Source: Evernia prunastri (Eukaryota; Ascomycota; Lecanoromycetes; Lecanorales; Parmeliaceae). Taken from it: a stretch of 64,000 nt of DNA. The position numbers were made by a program, and so were the translations under genes. Below the pieces are notes generated by a model, which was not told where the DNA came from, searched no databases, and worked only from the letters and a program-made list of their open reading frames with translations. Positions 11,139 to 22,735 of this stretch are shown here, one piece after another (the first letter of the stretch is position 1; the number at the start of each line of letters is the position of its first letter). The stretch is taken from contig NKYR01000016.1 in NCBI GenBank assembly GCA_003184365.1, forward strand, positions 124,001 through 188,000, given 5' to 3'.

Positions 11139-12064
11139 ATGTATACTTTCGCTATAATCTTGTGGTCTGTCTTATTTCACATTTGCTACGCTCAATTAAA
11201 AGGATGCTACCAAGCAGTTGATGAAGAGCCGGCGGGCGACTTTCCTTGTGACCCGGACGCAGATATCAGCTCCTGCTGCAGTCCGGGAAACATTTGTTCG
11301 AGCAGTCTCTACTGTATCTCGACTTCGAATAATCAGTCCTATGTGGGCACCTGCACAGACAAGACTTGGTCAAATTCCGCATGTCCCTTCAATCTGAGTT
11401 CGTCTGCTCCTTCCAACGTAGTATCATCAAGAACGCAAAAGTATTAACAGCTATTGCTTCAGTGTCCGGGATCTTCGACCCTTATTACGACAAGTTTAGC
11501 TACGCATTAAACACCACTCAATGCCCCGATGGAACTCTTTGCCCTTTAGCCGACAATCAGAACTGCTGCCATGCAAATCGAGGCATCAAAGAGATCCGCT
11601 ACAAATACAACAGTAGCGCCGTTATGCCAAAAGACGTCGCAGAGCTGAGCACCTTCTACGCGGCGGCCGGCTACACGTTTCCGACGGCAATACCTCTGCC
11701 CTCTCCTACTACTTCCGCATCCGTTAATAGACTCCAAGCAGCTGCCACTTCTGCCCCTTCATCTTCTTCTCCGCCTTATCATTCTGATCTCAATCATGGC
11801 GACAAGATAGGACTCGGCATCGACATCACCCTAGGCATTCTCGTATGCGTTGTCTGCGCCATTCTGCTTCACTTGTTCATATGGCGCCTACGGCGTTGCC
11901 ACCGACAAAGTGATAGGCCAATGGAAGTGGGTCCGCCCGGATCAACTTCGGTACATGTGAACAGTACGGTATTAGAAGGTACGCCTGCGGGGTCGGAATT
12001 GTCAGGTTTGCAGCAACATGTGTATGAGCTATATGACGATCATGCAAGGAGTATCAAAAGCTAG
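11139..12064 (+). CDS. Single-pass membrane protein with Cys-rich ectodomain (about 286 aa)
   Basis: Signal peptide at residues 1-19 (MYTFAIILWSVLFHICYA), then an ectodomain with paired cysteines (SSCCSPGNICSS, GTCTDKTW, TQCPDGTLC, QNCCHA), a Ser/Thr/Pro stalk, one membrane helix (LGIDITLGILVCVVCAILLH) followed by a basic stop-transfer RLRRCHR, and a short cytosolic tail. This is a common Pezizomycotina architecture for wall- or surface-sensing proteins of unknown role. Preferred exons are 11139-11397 and 11463-12064; the donor GTTCGT is weak, so the exact intron is uncertain, but a frame change is required here. The cytosolic end has VYELYDDH, a possible tyrosine motif. Confidence 0.7.
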
Positions 12065-12954
12065 GTTTGTGTTTCCCAAGGATAAGCTGGGCTTTTCTGC
12101 TGCTACTTTGGTAGGACTCAGGTACGTGCGCATATACTATAAAGGATCTTGCTAGGCCCTTTTTTAGGCTACGTTATGAATTAAATTAAGTTCCGTGTGT
12201 GGGAGTTTCTGTGCGCTCCGACTCCCTTGAGATGTCTACTACGTCCCATGTGCTGGCATTTTAACTTGCGGGACGAGAGTGCGGACGCTTGGTATGTCTT
12301 GATTAGATTTCTTCGGACATGCCGTATGTCAAAAGCAGCTGTGATCCGGGTGAGAAGCATGAGCCCTCTGCTACTTTGGTATGGAACCAGAACACAATAC
12401 TCAGGGTTACATTTATTGAGCGCGGACAGGAACGCAGAAAGGATGGGATTGAAAGGAGAAGAGGAACTTCAAGGGCATCGATTTCCAGGACCAATTGTAT
12501 CAAGTCCGGAGCGTAGGTTGTGCTTAGACGTCTAGTGGAGAGTTGAGGGCGAGGTGTTTTCCCAAAGTCTCTCCTAGCCTCTTCAACAAGCCTTCCATGC
12601 GGCTCCGCCGACGGCATACGCTGGATCTTGCAAAGATCTGGTGGTGTGCCGGTCATCTTAGGCGTCTTCGTGCCAAGGAGTATTACTACGAGCATTGATG
12701 CAATCAGAAATGTCACACGGAGATGATCTTCAATGGACGCAAGTGGCTCTGTCGATTCAATAAATCTCTGGAACTTGTCCACTCACGTTACGATGTTCTC
12801 GGGACTCGGGTCTTCAATAATGGTCGAGACTGCGTCTGTTGACAATGCGTGTATCTATCCTGAGTCTTCGCTGTCTGTGAGTCAATTCATCTCATATCCA
12901 TTCAGTGATATCCAGCGACCATTCTTTCCTCCCCCCCTAGCGCCGTCCATCCTC
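12065..12954. other. Interval with a doubtful minus-strand exon
   Basis: A minus-strand open frame at 12303-12782 includes a hydrophobic run (VTFLIASMLVVILLG) and could be a downstream exon of the 13-kb gene: a GTATGT donor lies at about 12960. No join could be shown to stay open, so it is not called. Confidence 0.3.
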
Positions 12955-13534
12955 TTACATACCGCCAATGCTCACTCCCTGACCTCCACCCACGTCCCCA
13001 CCCCTCCCATCACCGCCATCTGACCCATCGTTGCTGTTATCCAAGGACCGCTCCACAACCTTCACATTCAACCTCTCCAGACTCGAATCAAAGCGTTCGT
13101 GACGTTCAATCACTCCACGTTCCCAAACCCCATCCTCGTCACTTTCTGTGATTATCCAGTCTCGTTTAGCGTAATTGGGGATCCTGCCAAGGGTCTTGGG
13201 ATGAGTGTCAACCGCCGCGCTCAACCAGGTCCGGCCAGCGTCCTTGGCCAATTCTCGGTACAGATGGACAGCTAGTACCCCCCCCCCCCACACTGTTATA
13301 GTCCCGATCGGCCTGTCTCATGCCGCGGGGAGTTTTCGTTGGTCCTCCCCAGACGCGCGCTTTGTAGGTGAGGACGTAGACGGTCACTCTGTTGGGATTG
13401 GATATGAAACCTTCTGGTTGGGCAGAAGAAGTTGCTTCGGTGGAGGGGGCGATGGCTAGGGCTAAACTCATGTCCTTCAAAGTTGCAGCCATGGTGGCTA
13501 GCTCGGTACTCATTATGGTCAGAACTGAGGTCAT
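12955..13534 (-). pseudogene. Hypothetical protein gene with frameshift at a 12-C run
   Basis: Minus-strand frame from the ATG at 13534 (MTSVLTIMSTELATMAA) runs into a homopolymer of 12 C on the plus strand (13278-13289). Beyond it the protein-like reading continues in another frame (VLAVHLYRELAKDAGRTWL, then AKRDWIITESDEDGVWERG) to a Gly/Asp-rich end at 12955. A run of 11 would keep one frame. Either the gene is broken, the run is polymorphic, or the base count is a sequencing error. The family is not recognised. The 3' end has a GTATGT donor-like site, so further exons are possible. Confidence 0.4.
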
Positions 13535-14463
13535 GGTGGCTGTTAGTGTTACCCTGACGGATGGGAGATTGCGTGCGGATGCTCGTGTTTTAAGCCAACG
13601 GCAGACGGCCGGCTGGGGGCATGTTTGGGGAGGGGTGGACCCACGGGATAAAGGGCATGGCAAACACTCTGACATTCTCTTGCATCGGACAGTAAGGCGC
13701 ACGGTAAGGTAGCTTCTCCTGGAAAGACGTGAGCACGGCTTCTATTCACTGACCAGAATCTACGAGAACATATGGTCTTTTCAGCCTGCGCAACTCGCTT
13801 GGCCGCACTGCCTTTATCCGTAAACGGCTTTTCGCCATCGGAACGTCTTTTCTTCTCTGTGTTCCTACCTTCAGCGACTCTGAAGTATTTGAAAGGTTAG
13901 CCTGTCAAAGTGTGAGTTTGATAGTTGTTAATTGAGAGATGGGATCCCATTTCTTGGCTTGCTTTATAGCCTAGACTTTGATATTCTCTTTGATGAGTCT
14001 CTGCGACCTTGTTCATTTCAAGTGGGCAAATGACTATTTTATCCTTCAAACAGTGGAATCCTTACCGAACCATACCCCATCCTACCGATTCATGACACCA
14101 TTGAGGTATGATTCGGTAAAGTATCAAATCGAGGACTATGGTCCGGTAAGCTGTCGACAGTCTGGTTGTCGGGTTTACAAGAAAAGAGTTGGGAGATAAA
14201 CATAGTGAAACTCCGAATTATGGCTACCAGGAATGATTACCGTTTCGTAAACTGTTTGAGATAATAACCGCGAATGGGCATATAGCTTCTTGAACTGTCT
14301 ATACAAACACAGGCATCTATGAAAATCTTACCGATTTCATACCCCTGGTTTCAGACCTTACTGAATCATACCCTTCAGTCCGTAGAGAGCTATGATTTTT
14401 CGCCGTGGAAAATGACTAAAAAAGAGTCGAGCAGCAATCACGTGCGCTCGTCCCCACGAAATC
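13535..14463. other. Intergenic interval
   Basis: AT-richer stretch; no gene, repeat or RNA recognised. Confidence 0.45.
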
Positions 14464-15460
14464 CTAGCGCGCTTCGAGCTCTTTCGAGTGCTCTTCACCT
14501 TTCAACTCATGCCTTGCTGTGAGCGAAGCCATCGGAGCTCTGGCTTCGGTAAGTATCTCATGGTTTTGTTCTCCACCCTGCATCTCGTAGATAGTATCCT
14601 CCGCTAGTTCGTACCTCTGCTCCTCCGCATGCATCTCATGCTTTGCCGCCTCCTCGGCGTCTAGCTCGGGTTTCTGTTGGAGGTAGGGTTGCGTATCTTC
14701 AGTAGAACTTTGAGGATCTTTATTGGTGACGTCGGAAGCAGGAGTATGTCTTCGCTTTCGATATCGACGCCATGCCCAGATTCCATGTCCTATCAGCGCA
14801 ACGAACAGTCCTGTACACACGACTTCGACCGCAGTTTTCTCTGTGGGGCTGAGACCCTTTCGGGCCGCACTGGCCGGGGAGGAGGCTGCAGTGCCTAGAC
14901 TCGTTGGTGTCAGGGAGTGTCGGGGAGACGAGGACGGTGTCAGATTGGCCCCGGAATATGTTTCTACGGGTGTGGCGTTCAGTGTGGCGTTCGATACTTG
15001 GACGAGTGCTGTTGGCACGGGGTAAAAGGGAGTACAGCTCGAGAATCCTAGGTGATCGATAAAGGACGTCGTAGCATTGTACTGAAACGCAGCATTATCA
15101 ACAGCCGGTGGGCTGGAGATGGAATACTGTGAAGACAGGGCTATAATGAGACCCTGCTCTGTCACGCAATTCCCATCGCCGCTAGTGGACGAGGAAGCGA
15201 GCTGGTATTCTGAGAACACCAGATATACGTAGGAGGTGGAAAACCTACGAGTATAAGTCAATAAAAGGTAGCGTAACGATGATGTTAAAGAAGTCTTCAG
15301 ACTGACTGAGACGGTCCACTTCCATCGTCGACTGTCCCGGTAGATGGAACCGTCGTTGTAACATCGGCTCCGGCCAATGCGCAACCGCTCGAACATTGCA
15401 GAGCTAGACAGGATTAATCCATGAGAACATAAGGCAGGCGAAGCGGGACTTACTTTTCAT
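14464..15460 (-). CDS. Single-pass membrane protein (about 292 aa, 5' end uncertain)
   Basis: Clear exons are 15403-15307 and 15244-14464, joined by a GTCAGT...TAG intron. The joined frame reads QCSSGCALAGADV, a Thr/Ser stretch, FSTSYVYLVFSEYQLASS, and an ectodomain with cysteines and Asn-X-Thr sites. One membrane helix follows (VEVVCTGLFVALIGHGIWAW) with a basic stop-transfer RRYRKRRH, then a charged cytosolic tail with repeated HEM/YELA/HEI/HEL units. A 7-nt first exon at 15460-15454 (ATGAAAA before GTAAGT) fits the phase but gives no good signal peptide, so the true 5' end may lie further upstream. Architecture resembles the Cys-rich membrane protein at 11.1 kb, though not clearly homologous. 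Function unknown. Confidence 0.55.
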
Positions 15461-17038
15461 CTAGACCGTACTATAGCACACGCACCTCAATGCTGATGCC
15501 CTGGAGAGAGATGGAGTGTCATGTCCATAAACCCCAAGATTTTCCGACAAGACTTCGCAACTGGGCGAAGCATCGTTTCATGTACCCCTCAATCCTTCAG
15601 CCTGTGCACTAAATTCGTTTATGTCCACCGTTATGGCCGGAAGTGGTCAGGAGGTTTTGGAGATAGGGAGTGATAAGACCGCTTCTGCACGTTCACGGAT
15701 TTCCGAGGCAAGCACAACTACGCCGGCTCGGATCCGCTCCAGTGGTTGCACGCGAGGGGGTCCATCTCCCGTCTTTCGAGTTCTGCCGGGTTTTTCGCGT
15801 CTTTCGGTTTGCAGTCGCCAGTTGACCACAGCCTGATTGATGGGATCAGTCTGTGCTGGTAGAAGGGAGCCTTCATACAAGATTTCGCCTTTCATACTAA
15901 AATCTCCAATCTGCGCTCTGTGCCCTTCTGTCTGCAAAATGGCTCAAGATGCCGTGCGGTCTCAAAGAGAGGAGTACAAATAATTCTCAAGGAGAAAAGG
16001 CTGATACATCTGGATGCATGCAAGAGGCGATCTCCAAAATGTCACCGAGTGACAAGGCTGCTGATGACAGAGATTGCAGAGGGATTCAGATCAGTGCTTG
16101 CACGAAGATAGTTCGATACCGACTTCCTTCTCTCCAACAATCGTCATAGATGGCGGCTTTCTCTTGGCTCAAGCAGAGAATGTCGAGTTTCCCTACTTTT
16201 TGTAGAGTCAGGTGAGATTGAGATTTCGGTTGAAAGGTGTTCTGGCAACCGCCATGCTTGGCTTGTTAGTGTAGAGCGACAACCACGTATCATTGGAATA
16301 TGTAGCTAGATCGATACAGTGGATGGTCACGGTACAATGCCTGGGACTTCATTGTAATATGCTGGTGATCGGGCAAAGTTAAGATTTCGCGCTACAAAAT
16401 CCCCTTTTTCGCAAAGATTAGCAAAAAACGTCACTACCCAAGCTCGCAAATTTTCCTTGAGACCATACTACTATCTATCTGCCCACAGAGGAGTCTCTCC
16501 TTATGCCCCTAAGTAACGTACATGTGGTTATACTGTATTATGAGTCCACTGCAACGGTGTGGATCTAGAAATAGTAAGTGCGAGGTACGGTTTGTGGGGC
16601 AGCGAGGTCAGTGAACCTATATGAGAAGATAGAGTAGCCATGAAAGTGGAAGTACAGACTGTGCTTTTCTGGATCTGGCGTAGGGGTTCAGACGCTGAAA
16701 TTCTTATGGGTGGGTCGTCGGTGGTTGGGAAGTTGGAAGCTTGGGTATGTGCGCTGCTAGTAGGGGAACGGCTCTTTTGAAGTCCTGGGATTTGTGGGGA
16801 AAGGTACGGTAGTGTGGCTGTTGAGGAGGACGATGGATGGTCAATGGAGGTGGAAAGACCAAGGCAATCTCGAAGGTAGACAGACACCTTCGGAAAAGTT
16901 CGCCTTTGGACTATTCTCAGGCTAGAGGATTCGCAACGCGCAAGGACTCAGAGATGTTGAATTCCGAACCCGGCCCCTCGGGCACTCCACCCATGCTCCT
17001 CAGATGCTTTCCAACACTCTCACGTACTGCCAAAAGAT
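15461..17038. other. Intergenic interval
   Basis: About 1.6 kb. Only short overlapping open frames are present; I see nothing to annotate. Confidence 0.45.
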
Positions 17039-20000
17039 TCAAGACCCCGGCTCCGACTTTGATCCAGCGGCGATGGACCCCCAGGAGATCCCTGTGAGCG
17101 AGGGGCCCCAGACAACAGCTAGCACCAGCAAGGCGACCGCCGACAGGAAAGACCTGGATGGCGTAGCGATGCGTTTGCGGCCTGTGATGAAGGCGTTCAT
17201 CTCTAAAGCGAGAACTAGGATATAGGATAGGAGATAGATGAATCTTATGAGTAAGGCCTCGTAAAAGGATAAGGACCATGTTTTTCTGATATCGAAGTAG
17301 ATATCCTTGAGACGCCTATGGAGGACTCGTACTTGATCGGGTGTAAGAACGCTCCCAAGAGCCTTCTTCAACGTCCTCCTGAGTGCAGATGCAGGTTCGT
17401 CTGGTTGTATCGAAGGCTGGAAAATGAATTGTTCGCCGAGTTTGATGTGTTCTTCTATGCTCCTTGTGCCCATAAATTTCAGATTGAAGGCCCGTTCCAC
17501 CACAGCTAGAGTCTCGGCGTCTTCTTCAGCGAAGACGTCACCTATGTCGTGGCCAAGGCAACGAGGATGGGAAGTCAACTGATTGATCGTCGCCAGTTGA
17601 ACGGCAGACCTGCCATTTCCGTCAAAAGCAGAGACATCCGCTCCGTGTCGAATGAGGACGTCTGTGCAAGATGCAGCGCCGCACATTACAGAGAATGTTA
17701 TCCATGTACATGATTCGAACCATTCCCCGCGGCAATCAAACAACTCCCGGCAATCAAAAGAGGTTGACATTTTGGCGTCGGCGTGTGCCCCATTCTGTAG
17801 GAGATGGTCGAGCGCGAAAGGATTTCTGTCTGCGATAGCGCGGTACAGATAACTGTGATAGTAAGAGGCTCGGTAGGGCTCTTTTCCGAGACTCACCTCA
17901 GTAAATACCTTTTGGTTGAGAAGCATCTCTGGCGCCTTGGGGCAAAGGCTTCGCGCCCTGCTTGAATCGAGAATTGCATACAACGGCCCAGGAAAATAGT
18001 GGGTCGATGCAGGTTCAACATTCTCCACTAGCATCTCAAGAGTACGCCTGAAAGACGCATCGGAGAGATAATAGCTGTGATCGAGGAAATATACTAAGGC
18101 GAAAGAGCTGTCTGCACCCGCTTTGAGGAGCGGGCAGACAATGTCCATGTTCTCTCTGATTGCTGCATTTTCTATTAAGTTCCTCTCGAAGCGACCTCCA
18201 TTAGCATCATACCCCATGCTGATGAAGAGCTTGATCATCGAAGTTGAGCCTGTTCTAGATAATAGTGCCAGAAACCCGTACATTTGATCTGTGTTCAACG
18301 TACGGAAGTGGCTTTCGATGGAAGCTGTACCGAAAGTGGTCTCGAACAAGTGATCGACAAAAGCTGCTCCATTCGATGACACCGACGAACGGTAGCTGCA
18401 TAGCTCCCTTTTTAGCCGATTACGAAATACAGCGTCTGCATGGGCTATTGTTCCTATGAGACAGATTTCTAAGGACGAGAGGTCATCTACCGGCCACGGT
18501 TCCGATGTGATAGATAGACAGTCAGAAATCCAGTCAATACAGCCTTTGTAGGTGAACCATCCAAAATTGAACCATTCACTTCTAAGGAAAATCTTTCCGC
18601 CGTGCCTTGAATAGCTGTGTAGATATTTTCGTGTATAGTCCTGGTAGGCCGAATCTTTATGATTTATAGTAGCCAAGATCATGGTCATGAAATCCTCCCT
18701 TAAAGTCTTTAGACACTATGCTTTCGACCTGACATGGCTCGAATACCACTTACTGACCTGGAAGACCACTCTTCGCCATATAATCGAACATCGATGAACA
18801 TCGAGCTTTATCGTTCGTTCTCAAGGACTGTAGAAGATTTCAGCACGCCACCATAGAAGACAGATTCAACAAACCTGGTACCAAGGCTTAGAATCGCATC
18901 CCAATCTAATTATGTGATCAGTTGGTGCGGCCAGACCCGTTTCGAACGATTTCCGTACACCCTCAACATCAAGATTCTCTACTGCGTTAATGAAGAACGG
19001 ATTGTAGTTGACTGTCAGAGGTTTGAGAGTCACACCCCAGCGCCACTGGCTGCCGATCGAATCCCAACTCAATTGCACGATGTAATTGATCACGAAACTT
19101 GACAGCCATCGTGGTGGCACAAACTCCACTGCAATTTCTGAACCTTCGCAGGTTCGTGGAGCCAAGCGTCTCGAAGTTCTACCTTGTCGAGTGCGGCTCA
19201 GACTGATCTGCAGCATTCCGATCGTCAAGCGGTGTATATGATGGTTCCAGAGTACCGCGGCCCCAGTAGTTGTAGTATCCGAGGCTTTGGGACGAGTTGG
19301 TGCCGAATGTATGCTGTGTTCAATCGTTCCCAAGGTAATACCATTTCGAAGTACTTGCTGTATCTGACCCTGACATTGACTAATCATAGCATGAGTTGTC
19401 ATGTGCTCTTCCAAATTGGAAGATGATGCCTTAATCATGCTGGACTGAACGGCTTGAAATCCCGCCTCGTTGATATCGATGGACGCAAGCTGTTGCTGGG
19501 TCACTTCATCCAACTTTTCAGTAATGAGACTGTCTTGTTCCGCGGGTTTGTTCAACACGGCGAGAACCGCCTGATGTCTCACCTCATGCGCCAACTCGGT
19601 ACCAGTGAGTTGAGCCGATAGCCTTGAGAAACCAAAGTTGACTTCGGTATCCCGCTGACTCGTAGATTGTGAGACTTGAGAGGAAAAGGAACGGAAGGCG
19701 GCTCTGTCTTCGTCGGCATTCTGAACGACATCCTTTGAGAGTTTATCGAGCTTTCGGCTGAACCAGGGTATAACATCAGCCTTAGAGTATACTCATCAGG
19801 AAGTATACACCACTTACCTACAGACCATTGCTTGTATATTGGTCAATGTTCCACAATGGGTATCGATGTTCCTCCGATACTTCTCAACCTCCTTCTCACT
19901 AAGATTCTGACGAGCTAGCAGCATTATCCTTGAGATCCTCGATTTCTTCTCAAGCAGTGGTTCAATTTTAGAAAGCACTGTTCGCAAGCTCTGCATGTCT

Positions 20001-20254
20001 CGCTGCATGTGTATCATTGATTCTCCCCATACTTGTGGGAGCGTCTCTTGGGGTGGGGCACCATTGCGATGATCCTGCAACTGTGTTTTCAATTCTTTGA
20101 GAAGGCTCTCGAATGTCCGAAGTTGCTCCAAAAGGTTTTCCACGTCCTTCGGAGCACTAATCAGCTTTTTCCGGAGGTCGTAGATATTCTTGGAGGTTGC
20201 GGTGGCAAGTGCAGCCACGGTGGCAAGGCTTGCGGTAAACGAGAGAGGGTCCAT
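17039..20254 (-). CDS. STAND-type N-terminal / ankyrin / membrane protein (1017 aa)
   Basis: Four exons: 20254-19818, 19757-18875, 18827-18754, 18698-17039, with introns of 60, 47 and 55 bp that all close in frame. Residues 1-146 are a helical fungal STAND/NLR N-terminal domain (MDPLSFTASLATVAALATAT, then a helix starting KDVENLLEQL). Residues about 147-300 are helical linker with QVSQSTSQRD. Ankyrin-like repeats follow (FINAVENLDVEGVRKSFETG, GSTSMIKLFISMGYDANGG, ENMDIVCPLLKAGADSS, NPFALDHLLQNGAHADAK, CTDVLIRHGADVSAFDGNG). Two hydrophobic segments end the protein (EALLIRFIYLLSYILVLALE; FLSAVALLVLAVVWG). No P-loop NTPase lies between the N-domain and the ankyrins, so it keeps the ends of an NLR without its switch. 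Upstream lies the broken coiled-coil gene on the other strand. Confidence 0.8.
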
Positions 20255-21541
20255 CGCGGGTCTCGGTAACTTGAACCGTCTACGGGTCGTCTAGGAAGCT
20301 GCGATATTGGTAGATATTTGATTGTTGAAGTACCACTCAGAGAGTATGGCCGAAAACGATGTTGAGAAAAAAGTGAACTGAAGGATGGAAAAAGGAGAAT
20401 CGATGTGCGAAGACTTGCAGCTTTGCAGCTTGCAAGGCGCATGCAACGCATGTCAGGGCTTAGACATTTGCTAGCCTGCGTATCACCTCAACAAAAATAG
20501 AGGAGGCGCGGAAAAATCTCTGCAGTATGATGTTTATGTATGCGTCATATTACTGCATTCGCGAACCAGGTTGCCTCATGCTTGATACGCCGACGGTTGC
20601 GAAACAATAGGCCTTGTGAGACTGCCATCACGTTAAGAAACTTCTGATTCCAATCATATACTGATATCTATCTTCAGCATAGATGCTTTGAGTCGCCGAA
20701 AATCTGTGAGTAGGAGTGTGATTTCGCGAGGTGCCGGCGTGGAGATCTTACATCTATGCAGGTACGGGTACAGCGTTTGCTGCAGACAGAGGATCCTGTG
20801 CCCGAACAAGGGAGATGTCATATTATACACGCTATCATACGACATAATCTTAGTCTTTCATGGACACGCTTCAGATTACCATTTCTCAGGGAAAGAGGAC
20901 AAAATCAGATGGCGTCGATGCCGGATCGGAGATGAGTCAGCAATTGTACCAGCTGGCCAATCAGAGCGCAGAGACTTTGCTTTCTCAGGCAAATCTTGAA
21001 GAGCAAGGGAATCTGGATGACTTGAATTCTTTCGTATCATGTAGAATTTTTTTTTTCCATTTCTTGCATCGATTACGATAAGTCGCGGCGATGAGCACAC
21101 CTTACACAACATGCTGCCTTGGGCTTACTCCTGCTGCCCGGTATCTCAAGCATTGACAATGGAAAAGATCATGGACGACATTGCTTCTGTTCTGCGCCAG
21201 CGTCGCCATCATAGGTGATATCGGGTCTTTCATGTCCGCCTACTGAAAGGACGATCCGCGTATTCAGACATTTAGATATGTTCTATACTTTTCCGACTTT
21301 GTCATCTTTACACAAAGAGCCAATAGAGACAAGAGGCTACGGATTTCATCTGGTTTCAAAAAAACAGAGAACTGCGTATTGTACCATCTTCATAGCACAC
21401 CAGTAGATCAGCTTTGCGGCCCCAACAATCCCCGAAAACCGCCACCAGCTCTATTAAGTATCTTTTGTTGCATCCAAGATCACAGAGAGGTGTAAGAAAA
21501 GGACAAAACCCCGCCATTTTAATTGATTTCTCCCTTTGCTG
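20255..21541. other. Intergenic interval between divergent ankyrin gene and coiled-coil pseudogene
   Basis: No intact gene. A small plus-strand frame at 20860-21081 (MDTLQITISQGKRTKSDG) is not supported. Just upstream of the pseudogene (about 21520-21559) the sequence looks like an intron end (pyrimidine-rich, ACTCAG), so a lost 5' exon is possible. I found no remnant of a DUF6590-like partner here. Confidence 0.4.
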
Positions 21542-22735
21542 CCTCTATCAACCACTCAGGATGAAGCAGCCGCGTCCTCGGCGGATGTAGAAAGCATGGA
21601 AGACTACTCAAACGCAGAGACGGAAGATCCCCATCGGTCATCACCATACACAGATGGAGAGACTCGGATGGTAATGATCAAGGATGGAGACAAAGACTGC
21701 TGAGCCATGCTAGTCTCGCAAGAAATGGTAGATCATATTAATTTTGCGAAGCAACAAAGCCGTGCTATAGAGAAAGGGGAAACTGCATTGGACGAAGCTG
21801 AAACAGAGGTCCTCACAATTCAGGTTTCGATTGAGGAGACAGGGGATCAAGTCGATGCAGCAAGGGGCCAAGAGACGGGACAACTACTAGACGAGTTGGA
21901 AGGGCTTCGGGTCAAGCTGCATCAAGCGACAGACCGGAGAGACGAGCTTCAGGAGGATATGGAAGCTTACAAATAAGGTTTCGAATGCTCGAAAAATACA
22001 ACCCAGCGAATGGTAGAGGACGCTTTAGAAGAAGCTGGGTTGCTGGACCCACCAGAACCCAGCTCTCCACCAAGATCCACGGCCGAAGATATAAATGGGA
22101 CGGCACAACATGGGGATGATACAGCACCTTCGACTGATAACGAGAGTGTTTTCATGGCGGAGGCACCAACCGAAGAGGACCTCTCTCGACGAGCGGCTTA
22201 TGCGGATTTAGATGAGAGCAGACGCGCACAGAGGGCTGCTCAAATCGCGTTTGACGGCCGGAAAGAAAATTATGAGGAGAAATCAATGGAGTTCGAACGG
22301 CTCAAGGGGGAGGGGGAGATGAATTGCACCAGGAGCGAATTTGACGTTGAGCATAATTTCAAATACGTACAGCGACTCACAAGGAACTTGAGGGAAGCCG
22401 ATGAATGGGTCTTGAGAGCACAGCTGAACTGTCAAGCTCTCGGAATCCGGACAGATCCAGATATTTCATACTCTGATTTCAGTGACTACATGGACCTCGA
22501 TGGGAACGGAGACGACGGCTCTTGGATGGACCAAGGCAACTCTCCACAGATGCGCGTGAAGCGGGAAGAAATCGAAGCGTGGATCGATGTGGTCTGGGAG
22601 AAGCAGGATCCGGACTGGGCCGAAAGCTATAATCCGGTGTCGTTTGACGAATGGGATTCGAGGCCGGATGACCCGATGGACAGTATCAGTGTTTTGGACT
22701 GCGAGAGGTGGGCGGTGGAGATCGCCCGTTGGTAG
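21542..22735 (+). pseudogene. Broken coiled-coil cassette gene (orphan fifth copy)
   Basis: One frame spans the whole interval but is stopped by TGA at 21701-21703 and TAA at 21974-21976. The translation on both sides of each stop aligns by eye with the intact coiled-coil proteins at 28.5, 36.1, 39.8 and 43.7 kb: MIKDGDKDC before the first stop and AMLVSQEMV after it match the ANDGSKDC-VALLVTDTLI core, with the stop at the residue after the conserved Cys. A Glu-rich coiled coil, a second helical block (LTRNLREADEWVLRAQ) and the acidic DDPMDSISVLDCERW end are all kept. The N-terminal amphipathic start and the C-terminal RR-[HY]-S motif are missing. It has no partner gene. The long open stretches suggest fairly recent loss. 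Confidence 0.75.

Noticed and set aside
10718..11221. Plus-strand open frame of 167 codons
   Set aside because: Overlaps the better-supported membrane-protein start in another frame; composition is not protein-like and no domain is visible.
12303..12782. Minus-strand open frame with a hydrophobic segment, possible exon of the 13-kb gene
   Set aside because: The plausible GTATGT...CACAG join leads to a stop within six codons, and no alternative join stayed open.
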